Shown here in pieces: positions 34,159 through 45,430 of a stretch of DNA of 47,860 nucleotides. Origin of the DNA: an uncultured Marinicella sp. (GTDB taxonomy: Bacteria; Pseudomonadota; Gammaproteobacteria; Xanthomonadales; Marinicellaceae); the NCBI GenBank assembly GCA_947502595.1, contig CANNAM010000008.1, positions 101,473-149,332 on the forward strand. The letters run 5' to 3'. The notes beneath the pieces were generated by a model. It saw nothing but the letters and a program-made list of their open reading frames with translations. It made no database searches and had not been told where the DNA came from. The position numbers and the translations under genes were made by a program. Every line of letters starts with the position of its first letter. Within the stretch, counting starts at the first letter, position 1.

Positions 34159-35649
34159 TTACCACATCATGATATTTCTGAGTTCTTTCCAAGTGGTTTC
34201 AGTTTGGCCTTTGAACAGTTTTAAGTACAGCCAAGTGAATACATAACCACCTATTGGATTGGGCAATATAGGCATTTCATGAAACGATTTTCCGGTAAGC
34301 GCTTCAGAAGGCATTCTGTAACCATTGAATAAGATAAAGAAATCTTTTTCTACATTTGCATTCTGGATCACTTTATGTTCGTCAAGTTGAGTTATTGCTG
34401 TGGTTAAGTTTAATAGAATGCGGCGATGATGGCACATGCTTTTAATTGCTTGATTACGTTTTAAGTGGAACAAGGCCAGTTTATTTTTATTGGCCAATAA
34501 AGCCATGACTACGAACAGTATGTTAGCTTGGATGCCATGCCCGCTTTTATAAACGGGTTTGTCAGCTAATTTAATGATGCTGTTGTGGTATTGTTCTATG
34601 CCGTCTATCAATGTGCTTTCACAAGGCAGTGAAGGGGATTGGAATGTTTTCGCGCAGGCCATGGAAACATATGTTTTTAGGCGAAAACCTGCTAAATTTG
34701 CGAGTGTATCAGGATGTGCCTCAAGGTTGGCATTGTGCTTGTCTACATGAAGATAAACCTTTTTGCCGATTTCTGTGACAGCTTTGATATAAAATTGGGT
34801 ATCTGGGTGGCCATTTTTTATTAAGGATAACATCAATCCATTTTGCAAGGCCAAAGAGGCACCTTTATCCTGATGACTTTTATTCAAGTATGCCGAAACT
34901 TGTTCTTTGTTTTTTTGTTGGTCTAAGGCACAGAACTGGTTTATAGCATTAGGAAGCTGAGCATATATTTCTTTTTCCCATATGCGGTTCACAGAAATGG
35001 CGTTTGAGTTGAAAGTCGTCCAGGGTCGACTAAACCTCTTAAATAATTCGCACAATTTTGCCCACATATTTGTGGGTTTAGCTATTGAACTATGGATAGG
35101 TTTAGTTATGGTGCCAGCCTTTAAGGGGGAGTGATGGCCATTCAGTTTGTTGATTTCATATTGACAATGATGCTGTACCACAGCATAAATTTGTGCATGG
35201 TCGACAGTGCCAAACTCTTGGGGGTCTACGAGTAGACCATCACAGGCATCAGCCAATGTGGCAGCAGCAAAACATTGTAGAATCAATGCATGGTCATCCC
35301 TGCCAGCAGAACTGGATAGCTGTAACTCAAATTTCATTGCGGCGATTTTATGCTGTAATGATTTATCTTCAATAGATTCAATCAGTTCATTTTTGGAATC
35401 ATCATCAAGTGGCCAAGGCTCAAGGTTAATTTCGGATGTATGTTCTGGAGTGGCTGTTTTAACTAAGGGCGGCGTGAATTGATATTGAATTGTGGTTTCA
35501 TTGGAATCATTCTCATCAGCTAAAATTTCAGCTAAAGAAAACTCCTTGGGGAACTGACATGCTATGCCAACTGCTTTTAGCTTTTCCGCCCATTTTTTTT
35601 GGGTGTTAGCGTCAGTCTGGTTAATTAAAACCATTAAATCAAAACTCAC
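34159..35649 (-). CDS. Protein of unknown function
   Basis: I do not recognise this 496-residue protein. It has no signal peptide. The N-terminal 100 residues are acidic and probably partly disordered (ADENDSNETT, PWPLDDDSKN). A segment at about 105-170 (FELQLSSSAGRDDHALILQCFAAATLADACDGLLVDPQEFG) looks like a compact domain of a kind found in small DUF proteins that handle paired input such as SMI1/KNR4-like neighbours, but this is not a firm match. The C-terminal 150 residues are hydrophobic and aromatic (GYVFTWLYLKLFKG). It ends 46 nt upstream of the ggt stop region. Confidence 0.65.
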   Translation of the reverse strand: MSFDLMVLINQTDANTQKKWAEKLKAVGIACQFPKEFSLAEILADENDSNETTIQYQFTPPLVKTATPEHTSEINLEPWPLDDDSKNELIESIEDKSLQHKIAAMKFELQLSSSAGRDDHALILQCFAAATLADACDGLLVDPQEFGTVDHAQIYAVVQHHCQYEINKLNGHHSPLKAGTITKPIHSSIAKPTNMWAKLCELFKRFSRPWTTFNSNAISVNRIWEKEIYAQLPNAINQFCALDQQKNKEQVSAYLNKSHQDKGASLALQNGLMLSLIKNGHPDTQFYIKAVTEIGKKVYLHVDKHNANLEAHPDTLANLAGFRLKTYVSMACAKTFQSPSLPCESTLIDGIEQYHNSIIKLADKPVYKSGHGIQANILFVVMALLANKNKLALFHLKRNQAIKSMCHHRRILLNLTTAITQLDEHKVIQNANVEKDFFILFNGYRMPSEALTGKSFHEMPILPNPIGGYVFTWLYLKLFKGQTETTWKELRNIMMW

Positions 35650-35695
35650 TGTTTACGAACTCCTTGTGATTGGGTTTTATATTAATTCATTGTTC

Positions 35696-38696
<3,001 letters not shown>

Positions 38697-38780
38697 GATT
38701 TTGATTATACTTTTCAGCCAAAGGCTTGTATTTGTTAGAATATGCGCCATATTTTAACGTAATTCCCAACCGATAAACTC

Positions 38781-39953
38781 ATGATTAAGTTTTTTAAACG
38801 TAAAAACAAAAATACCCCAGGCGAGAATGACCAACAGACCAAAGTTGAGCCAGACCATGCAGTCCAATCAGGCGTTATTGATCAGCAGCAACCAGGGTCA
38901 TCCAGCTCGGTACAAGCTGGTGAGCAGTCAAATGAGCATGGGCTGGTAACCGATCAACAGCTGGCAGCGAAGCCAAACGAAGTCAAAGCACAAGTTGTTG
39001 CGCCAGAAATTGAAGTGCCGCCAGAGTTATTGGCCCAAGGTGTTGAGGCCCATCAGTTAGGACAGCAATTAGCCAAAACCAATGACAATTTTGGCAAAAA
39101 GATGAAACAACTTTTTTCTTTGAAGAAAAAAATTGATGAGGAATTGTTTGAAGAATTGGAAACCACTTTGTTAATGGCTGATGTCGGTGCAACAGCCACC
39201 ATGGATGTGATAGAAAAGGTCAGGAAATCACTGAAACGCAGCAACCTTTCGGATTCTGATGCGGTATTTGATGCGTTACAAGAACAACTGACTGATTTAG
39301 CGAAACTGGTTGAGCAACCATTGGTGATTGATGAATCCAAACAACCATTTGTGATTTTGGTGGTGGGCGTCAATGGCGTGGGCAAGACCACCACCATTGC
39401 CAAGCTGGCTCGAAAATACAAAGGCATGGGTAAAAAGGTCATGCTGGCTGCCGGTGATACTTTCCGTGCTGCTGCCGTTGAACAGTTGAAAACCTGGGGT
39501 GAACGTGAAGACATTCCGGTGATGGCACAAAAAACTGGGGCCGATTCAGCTTCGGTGATTTTCGATGCCATGACTTCCGCCAAAGCCCGCAATATAGATG
39601 TGCTGATAGCCGACACGGCTGGTCGTTTACATACCCAAGCCAATTTGATGCAAGAATTGGAGAAAATTTCTCGGGTAATCCATAAAAATGACCCTTCAGC
39701 GCCGCACGAAACATTGATAGTGATTGATGGTGGTACTGGTCAAAATGCCATTTCACAAGTGCGTGAGTTCAACAAGGCCAACAAACTAAGCGGTGTGGTG
39801 ATCACCAAATTGGACGGCACGCCCAAAGGTGGGGTGTTGTTTAATTTGGCTGCTGAATTTGGGATTCCGGTTAGGTTCATTGGTGTCGGTGAGAAATCCA
39901 GTGATTTAAAAACCTACCATGCAGCAGAGTTTGTCGAAGCAATCATTAACTGA
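38781..39953 (+). CDS. ftsY: Signal recognition particle receptor FtsY
   Basis: 390 residues. About 90 N-terminal residues are charged, Q/E-rich and probably disordered, after a basic MIKFFKRKNKN start that can bind membranes. The NG domains follow. The GTP-binding elements are GVNGVGKTTTIAKLA, DTFRAAAVEQL, DTAGRLHTQANLMQELEK, TKLDGTPKGG and GVGEKSSDL. FtsY docks SRP-ribosome complexes to the membrane translocon. mutY begins directly after its stop with no gap, so both are likely co-transcribed. Confidence 0.97.
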   Translation: MIKFFKRKNKNTPGENDQQTKVEPDHAVQSGVIDQQQPGSSSSVQAGEQSNEHGLVTDQQLAAKPNEVKAQVVAPEIEVPPELLAQGVEAHQLGQQLAKTNDNFGKKMKQLFSLKKKIDEELFEELETTLLMADVGATATMDVIEKVRKSLKRSNLSDSDAVFDALQEQLTDLAKLVEQPLVIDESKQPFVILVVGVNGVGKTTTIAKLARKYKGMGKKVMLAAGDTFRAAAVEQLKTWGEREDIPVMAQKTGADSASVIFDAMTSAKARNIDVLIADTAGRLHTQANLMQELEKISRVIHKNDPSAPHETLIVIDGGTGQNAISQVREFNKANKLSGVVITKLDGTPKGGVLFNLAAEFGIPVRFIGVGEKSSDLKTYHAAEFVEAIIN

Positions 39954-40982
39954 ATGAGCCAGCTGCAGTCTGACAGCACTTTCAGCCAGCAAGTCATCGC
40001 TTGGTACCACCAACATGGCAGAAAGCAGCTGCCTTGGCAATTAAGCGCGACAGCGGATAAACCTTACCATGTGTGGTTGTCCGAAATCATGTTGCAACAA
40101 ACCCAGGTGGTTAAAGTCATTGAATATTTTGACCGTTTTATCCAGGCCTTTCCTGATTTAGATGATTTGGCCAATGCCGATGAGCAGCAAGTGTTGGCAC
40201 TGTGGTCAGGTTTAGGCTATTACAACCGGGCCAGAAATTTACACAAAACAGCACAGCTGTGCCAATTAAACCACCACAGCCAATTACCGCAGAACCTCGC
40301 CCAGCTGATTGAATTACCAGGCATTGGTCGTTCCACAGCAGCAGCCATCATGTCCTTGGCCTATGACCAGCCAGAGCCCATCATGGATGGTAACGTCAAG
40401 CGCGTTTTCGCCCGCCAATTTTTGGTGGCTGGTGAGCCCAATAAAAGCAGTACCATGAAACAGTTTTGGCAATTGGCCGAAACCCATCGAGCGCTGCAAC
40501 AACCGGCGGCATACACCCAAGGCTTGATGGATTTGGGCGCAACCGTCTGTACCAAACACCAGCCCCAATGTCAGCGTTGTCCGGTGAGCAGCAGTTGTGC
40601 GGCCAGAAAACACAACCTGATAGCCGATTACCCAACCAAAAAGCGCAAGGTCAAACAGCCTGAAGTTGATTTGTTCGCAGCCTTAAAAGTTTCGGACAGC
40701 CATGTGGGGTTGCAACAAAGGGATGAACAAGGCATTTGGCCAAACCTGTGGTTTTTACCCCTGTTTCTAAGTGTTGATGAGCTACAAACCAAGCATCCAA
40801 CCGCCCAAAGCCATTTCAGCTTGACCCACAAGCTAACCCATCGTATATTGCACATCCACGTTTATCAGATTCATTCGACAGAGACAGGCTCTGAATTTAA
40901 CATGGTCAGTCGTGATGAGTTGCCAACACGGCCGCATCCAAAAGCACTGATCCACATATTGAACCAAAATGACAACCATTAA
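39954..40982 (+). CDS. mutY: Adenine DNA glycosylase MutY
   Basis: 342 residues with the base-excision HhH-GPD fold. WYHQHGRKQLPWQ opens the domain, SEIMLQQTQV gives the catalytic Glu, LPGIGRSTAAAIMSLA is the helix-hairpin-helix and IMDGNVKRVFAR carries the catalytic Asp. A [4Fe-4S] cluster loop follows (CTKHQPQCQRCPVSSSC, spacing C-x6-C-x2-C-x5-C). The C-terminal 110 residues are the NUDIX-like domain that reads 8-oxoguanine. It removes A opposite 8-oxoG. The stop overlaps the yggX start by 14 nt. Confidence 0.96.
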   Translation: MSQLQSDSTFSQQVIAWYHQHGRKQLPWQLSATADKPYHVWLSEIMLQQTQVVKVIEYFDRFIQAFPDLDDLANADEQQVLALWSGLGYYNRARNLHKTAQLCQLNHHSQLPQNLAQLIELPGIGRSTAAAIMSLAYDQPEPIMDGNVKRVFARQFLVAGEPNKSSTMKQFWQLAETHRALQQPAAYTQGLMDLGATVCTKHQPQCQRCPVSSSCAARKHNLIADYPTKKRKVKQPEVDLFAALKVSDSHVGLQQRDEQGIWPNLWFLPLFLSVDELQTKHPTAQSHFSLTHKLTHRILHIHVYQIHSTETGSEFNMVSRDELPTRPHPKALIHILNQNDNH

Positions 40983-41241
40983 TTGTATTAAATACGGCGC
41001 TGATCAACAGCCAATCCCATACACCCCATACCCAGGCGAGTTGGGCAAAAAAATCCACCAACAAGTCAGCTTAAAATTCTGGCAAGATTGGTTGGCACAG
41101 CAAACCATGATCATCAATGAAAATCATTTTTCCCCCATCGATCCTGATCATCGCAAGATCATTGAACAAAAGATGGTTGAATTTTTATTTGAAGGCAAAG
41201 ACGTCACACCGCAAGGTTTTGCGCCAGATGAAGCCGATTGA
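40969..41241 (+). CDS. yggX: Fe(2+)-trafficking protein YggX
   Basis: A 90-residue protein of the usual YggX length with the conserved N-terminal Cys (INCIKYG, Cys6), then PGELGKKIHQQVS and FWQDWLAQQTMIINENHF. YggX helps supply or protect iron-sulphur clusters under oxidative stress. Gene order mutY-yggX is conserved in gammaproteobacteria, which fits because MutY carries a cluster. Confidence 0.96.
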   Translation: MTTINCIKYGADQQPIPYTPYPGELGKKIHQQVSLKFWQDWLAQQTMIINENHFSPIDPDHRKIIEQKMVEFLFEGKDVTPQGFAPDEAD

Positions 41242-41286
41242 GACCAACCAAGCACCGATATTTTCGTTAAACATTGAATTAAAGGT

Positions 41287-41315
41287 TTGACAGTAACCAA
41301 GGTCATTATTATAAT
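41287..41315 (+). promoter_or_regulatory. Consensus sigma-70 promoter of tRNA-Phe
   Basis: TTGACA (41287-41292), exactly 17 bp, then TATAAT (41310-41315), a perfect match to the consensus. The expected start near 41322 lies about 32 nt before the mature tRNA, as for other strong stable-RNA promoters. Confidence 0.9.
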
Positions 41316-41353
41316 TCGCCTTCCTTATGAGATGTCCAATCTCAACATGGTAC

Positions 41354-41429
41354 GCCCGGTTAGCTCAGTCGGTAGAGCAGGGGATTGAAAATCCCCGTGT
41401 CGGTGGTTCGATTCCGCCACCGGGCACCA
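41354..41429 (+). tRNA. tRNA-Phe (anticodon GAA)
   Basis: A 76-nt cloverleaf: acceptor GCCCGGT pairs with ACCGGGC, the D arm is AGCTCAGTCGGTAGAGC, the anticodon stem GGGGA/TCCCC encloses TTGAAAA with anticodon GAA, and the T arm has GGTTCGATTCC. The CCA end is encoded. Its 3' 20 nt recur at 45307. Confidence 0.98.
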
Positions 41430-41513
41430 TTTATCACTTCTAAAAAGTTTTTTTTGTCTTAAACAACCACCTGCATTCTGACTGTTGGTTTATTGCCTGA
41501 TTAAGTTCGGTGG
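41410..41513 (+). repeat. Direct repeat, copy 1: tRNA-Phe 3' end plus flank
   Basis: These 104 bp (20 bp of tRNA plus 84 bp downstream) recur at 45307-45409 with a single T lost from a T-run. The bases from here to 41696 show no other gene. Confidence 0.95.
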
Positions 41514-41696
41514 TATTGCGGTGTTGTTTAGAGCGCAAATTTTTCATTGGCAACTTCCGCTAAAAGCATATACCACCTTAGTTTATGACCATGGGAAACT
41601 TGTACGCTGCTCAAAATAGCACTAATAACGTGGGGCAATTTTCTGATGAACTTGTAAGAATTTATTGATTGGGATGCCGATTGGTGAACGATTGGG

Positions 41697-43208
41697 ATGC
41701 CTGTCCTTGAATGGTTGTTCTTGAATGGTTGTTTGAGTTTGACCGAAGGTACTGGTCGTTATGTTGAATATGATTACGATGACTTGTATCGCTTGTTGAG
41801 CGAAACTGTAACCGATCCTATCAACGGCGATCATTTTTCCCAATGGGCTTATGATGCGGTAGGCAACCGTTTACAGCAGGAAATAGATGGGATCATCACG
41901 CTGTATACCTACAACGACAATGACCATCTGTTGACAGAGACGAAAAACTCAATCGTTACCCGCTATGATTATGACGACAATGGCAATACATTAACCAAGA
42001 CAATCGATACAGTCATTGATACCACTTACAGCTACTCCAAAGACAACCGCATGCTCACCGCTGATACCAGCACCTCGAGCATCAGTTACAGCTATGATGC
42101 CGGTGGCATACGCCAAAGTCAGACTGTAAACGGTCAAACCATTAACTATTTGGTCGACCCCAACAGAAGCTACCACCAAGTGCTGGAAGAACAAGATGAC
42201 TTGTTCATGCCTCAAGTGGTTTACACCTACGGTGATGACTTGATCAGTCAGACCAATGCCCAGGGTGTGTACACTTTTGGTTATGATGGTTTGGGCAGTA
42301 CCCGAATCCTAACTGATGTTAATGGAACAGTTCAAAATTCCTATGGTTATCAGGCTTTTGGTGAATTGGATTATCAATATGGTGCCATTGAAAACAACTA
42401 CCTGTTTACCGGCGAGCAGTATGACAATAATGTTGGGTTTTATTATCTGAGGGCGAGGTACTATAATCCGGGTATTGGGCGGTTCCAGAATATGGATACG
42501 TTCCCGGGGATGCAGTTTGAGCCGAAGACTTTGCATAAGTATTTGTATACGCATGCTGATCCGATTAATAATGTGGATCCTAGTGGGTATATGAGTTTAG
42601 GAAGTCTACTAACTGCACAAAGAGTTAATGCTATTTCAAATGCTTATGCTGTAGCTGATATTGGATTTAGGCTCTATGTTGGTGGTCCAGGAGCTGTTGC
42701 AAAAGATATTGTTTTGGAAGTGGTTTACGCTAAGTTTGGTGGCGCATATGGAAAAAGGGTTTCGAAACTTGGAGAACGTGCTTTGGGTTTATACTATAGG
42801 ATATTTAAGCGTGGCGTAGGTAAATTAAAATTGGGCAAGGACCCAAGTTCGTCAGTGCTTACTCATAACCTAAATGCTTTAAAGATAAAGAAGCCAAGCG
42901 GTTCTCAGGCTCATCACATTGTTGGTCAATCAACTAAAGTCGGAAAAGATACTCAAAGAATTCTAAAAAGGCATGAAATAGATTTAAATTCCACTATGAA
43001 TGGTGTATTTTTGCCAGGTTGCAAGAATAGCAAGGCAATTGGTATGATTCATTGTGGACGACACACAAAAGAATATGAAGATGCAGTATTCGAAAGAATA
43101 TTTGCTGCTTCGCATAGCAAAGAGTCTGTGATAAATGCATTAACAGAAATTAGAAATGAATTACTCAATAACACTTTTAAACCGTTAAACAAAAGAGCGA
43201 TTAAATGA
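41697..43208 (+). CDS. Truncated RHS/YD-repeat protein with AHH-type nuclease tip
   Basis: 503 residues. Residues 15-225 are YD repeats (YDYDDLYRLLSETVTDPINGD, YSYDAGGIRQSQTV) and about 226-298 form the RHS core (GFYYLRARYYNPGIGRFQNMD, then HADPINNVDPSGY). Residues 299-503 are the variable tip: a hydrophobic stretch, then a nuclease-like domain with AHHIVG, NSTMNGVFLPG and HCGRHTKEYEDAV, the pattern of AHH/HNH-fold toxins. No signal peptide or N-terminal delivery region exists, so this is an orphan C-terminal module; the ATG at 41697 is only the first available. The stop overlaps the next gene as ATGA. Confidence 0.82.
   Translation: MPVLEWLFLNGCLSLTEGTGRYVEYDYDDLYRLLSETVTDPINGDHFSQWAYDAVGNRLQQEIDGIITLYTYNDNDHLLTETKNSIVTRYDYDDNGNTLTKTIDTVIDTTYSYSKDNRMLTADTSTSSISYSYDAGGIRQSQTVNGQTINYLVDPNRSYHQVLEEQDDLFMPQVVYTYGDDLISQTNAQGVYTFGYDGLGSTRILTDVNGTVQNSYGYQAFGELDYQYGAIENNYLFTGEQYDNNVGFYYLRARYYNPGIGRFQNMDTFPGMQFEPKTLHKYLYTHADPINNVDPSGYMSLGSLLTAQRVNAISNAYAVADIGFRLYVGGPGAVAKDIVLEVVYAKFGGAYGKRVSKLGERALGLYYRIFKRGVGKLKLGKDPSSSVLTHNLNALKIKKPSGSQAHHIVGQSTKVGKDTQRILKRHEIDLNSTMNGVFLPGCKNSKAIGMIHCGRHTKEYEDAVFERIFAASHSKESVINALTEIRNELLNNTFKPLNKRAIK
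41871..42590 (+). repeat. RHS core repeat, copy 1 (720 bp)
   Basis: Nearly identical to 45446-46165. I count seven amino-acid differences over 240 aligned codons, all in the last third. Similarity ends abruptly after the DPSGY codons. Confidence 0.93.
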
Positions 43209-44353
43209 TATTAGAAAATAGTTATGTTTGGTATGACTCGATAGGAAAGTTTCCCGAGTTTGAGGGAGAAACTGAAAGTGATGATAGAGATATTCAATGG
43301 CATATGGCAATTTGTGATTTAGGGAATCCGCTTCCATCTATCGATGAGTGGAATGCTCCAAATATTAAATTAGTTAAGAAGTGTACAAAAAAAATTGAAT
43401 TTGCTGATTGTATCAATAGCTCAGTAATAGAATTTGTGAGCGAACATGCTAAAATAGTACTGAATGATTATTTCAGAAATAGCAGAGTCAAGTTATATCC
43501 AGTTAATATAATAGGAACCTCTGAAAAATTTTATATGGTTGTACCCGCTTTATATGAAGAGGGAGAAAATATGGATATTTTTTACATAGATGATAAATTA
43601 CCATATAAAAAAAATGTAACAAAAAAATTTATTGATGCAGTCGAGAAAAATGGATTAACTGGTTTTTGTTTTAAAGGAGCTGATGGAGATGCTTTTTACG
43701 TTAATAAAAACCTAACCAAAAAGAAAAAAGCATCTGAGCAGAAACAAGTTTCACTTCCTAACCCTATTAATTGGGTCAACCAAGTAAAAAAACTTGCAGA
43801 AAACCAAGATTGGCATAGGCTCAGTGACGTGAACAATGGAATCATGCAAAAGCTTATTGATTCTGGCGATATGATTTCAATGCTGAATTTTTATGATGAA
43901 GCTTTGAAATCAGTTTCAACGGATGAACAACTCTTAAAAATTAAGCCTACCGAGATGTCCGCCTTCAATCAAATTCTGTCTGATGCCTTCACTCAAGCAC
44001 ATGAAAAATTCAAAGCAGATAGAGGCTTAAAATCAATTTATTGTGAGTATTTTTATGACGGAGGTGACAGCTGTGAATTGAATTTATTTCTATGCGAGAA
44101 ACATCCCGATGAAGATGAGTCGTGGGCTGCCTATTTTGGTGAAGAGGGTTTTATAGAGGGGCCTGAGGTTAATCAATTTTTAGATTATGACCCGGAATTC
44201 GATTTTGAACCTGCTTTAGATAGTATAGCTAAACAGTATGTACAAGCACATTTCATTCGTTCATGCTTAAAAATCATCAATGAAAACGAAATCAATAATA
44301 TTCCCATTGGTTTTGCAGAGCATGATGGAATGATTGTGATGCTTAAACGTTAG
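43205..44353 (+). CDS. Putative two-domain immunity protein for the AHH toxin
   Basis: A 382-residue cytoplasmic acidic protein whose ATG overlaps the toxin stop as ATGA, so it would be made together with it. Residues 1-165 resemble Imm11/Imm43-like (DUF1629-type) immunity folds (SVIEFVSEHAKIVLNDYF, then VKLYPVNIIG and NGLTGFCFKGADGD). After a lysine-rich linker (NLTKKKKASEQKQ), the second half (about 190-382) is another alpha/beta acidic domain with IYCEYFYDGGDSCELNLFLCE and FGEEGFIEGPEV. The AT-rich composition differs from housekeeping genes, indicating transfer. The immunity role is inferred from position. Confidence 0.68.
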   Translation: MILENSYVWYDSIGKFPEFEGETESDDRDIQWHMAICDLGNPLPSIDEWNAPNIKLVKKCTKKIEFADCINSSVIEFVSEHAKIVLNDYFRNSRVKLYPVNIIGTSEKFYMVVPALYEEGENMDIFYIDDKLPYKKNVTKKFIDAVEKNGLTGFCFKGADGDAFYVNKNLTKKKKASEQKQVSLPNPINWVNQVKKLAENQDWHRLSDVNNGIMQKLIDSGDMISMLNFYDEALKSVSTDEQLLKIKPTEMSAFNQILSDAFTQAHEKFKADRGLKSIYCEYFYDGGDSCELNLFLCEKHPDEDESWAAYFGEEGFIEGPEVNQFLDYDPEFDFEPALDSIAKQYVQAHFIRSCLKIINENEINNIPIGFAEHDGMIVMLKR

Positions 44354-45051
44354 AACTAATCAACAACTAATCAAGAACTAATCAAGGACATGCATTTGTC
44401 CTGTCCAACCGTCCAATCTATTGATTCCAACGATTTTGGGTGATTTTTAAAAAAAGTAATCAAGGACAGTCACTAAATAGAGAAGCCAACTTGAAAAATT
44501 CAGATTGGATTTTGAGTTATTTTCGATTGATTTACTGCTGGAAATTGTTGAAAGTGTGCCGCTGATGGACTGGCTGAACTTAGATTGCGGAATTGGCTTG
44601 AATTGAAACGAGTTGGGCTGTGGCCAACCAAGCTAGGACAGGCATCAATTAAGAGATTCAAATTCAGCAATTTGTGGATAATTATCTGTAGCAAATCACT
44701 GAAGAGCTTGTAAGAATTAATTGAAAGGGATGCCTGATGTGATGAACGCCCCCAGGACGGTATCAAAGAGCGAAATAACAGGGACACACACTTTTAAAAG
44801 AAGCTGGCTTGAGTTTTAAGCTGGCTTATAGTTTAATTCGACTAGAAATACAGTTAGGTTTGTTGTGAACATTGGTGTACTGGTGGTTTGGGTTGGTATT
44901 GAGTGGTTTTTAAGTTGTTTTGCTGGATTTTAAACGAGTTGGACTGATGCAGACAGAATCTGCGGATGTAGTTTTGAATGTTATTTAACTATTCCAGAGC
45001 AGGAACTAATACAGGACATGCTGAGATATACCCGTTTTCACGGACAGTTAA
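44354..45051. other. Gene-poor AT-rich spacer between the two toxin cassettes
   Basis: No convincing ORF is present. It begins with a degenerate tandem AACTAATCA array followed by GGACATGCATTTGTCC. It contains a repeated CTATTCCAGAGCAGG (44989-45003, again at 47733-47747), and the wider 44890-45003 stretch is a diverged relative of 47635-47747. The segment near 44700-44740 (CTTGTAAGAATTAATTGAAAGGGATGCC) echoes one at 41650-41679. Confidence 0.6.
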
Positions 45052-45138
45052 TTAAATGACGCATTGCTCAAAATCATTAGGCGTTTTATAGCCTAATGAT
45101 TGATGAATACGTTGAAGATTATAAAATATTTCAATGTA
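45022..45138 (-). mobile_element. IS3-family end with orfB C-terminal remnant
   Basis: Minus-strand frame 45138-45052 encodes YIEIFYNLQRIHQSLGYKTPNDFEQCVI in family form and ends at a TAA. This is the typical C-terminus of IS3 group OrfB transposase (integrase core end, HQSLGYKTP). The sequence beyond it, ACTGTCCGTGAAAACGGGTATA, looks like an IS terminal repeat. The rest of the element is missing. Confidence 0.75.
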
Positions 45139-45306
45139 ATAAAAAATTGAGACTGCAAATTAATCTGATTAATCTTAGATAATTTGCCACTTTTTTTGAT
45201 TAAAGATTTTTATAAATGCCATAAGAAGTATTGTTGGTAGATTTGTTGGTAACAGTTTTAGTCCACAAATAATTCAATTTAAAAACAGTAACATATCTAA
45301 AACCGT

Positions 45307-45409
45307 GATTCCGCCACCGGGCACCATTTATCACTTCTAAAAAGTTTTTTTGTCTTAAACAACCACCTGCATTCTGACTGTTGGTTTATTGCCTGATTAA
45401 GTTCGGTGG
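45307..45409 (+). repeat. Direct repeat, copy 2: tRNA-Phe 3' fragment plus flank
   Basis: The last 20 nt of tRNA-Phe (GATTCCGCCACCGGGCACCA) and about 83 bp of its flank are repeated here 3,897 bp downstream of the original. There is no tRNA 5' part, so it is not a functional gene. Confidence 0.95.
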
Positions 45410-45430
45410 GATTGGGATGCATGTCCTTGA

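Noticed and set aside
44355..44395. CRISPR-like short repeats (AACTAATCA units)
   Set aside because: Units are about 9 bp, degenerate and without regular spacers; no cas genes nearby.
44500..44787. 95-residue minus-strand ORF in the cassette spacer
   Set aside because: Low-complexity S/L-rich translation, no start signal, lies in repeat-bearing spacer.
41354..45409. Integrative element with attL/attR at tRNA-Phe
   Set aside because: No integrase or excisionase is visible between the repeats, and the repeated flank extends beyond what a core site needs. Tandem duplication is simpler.
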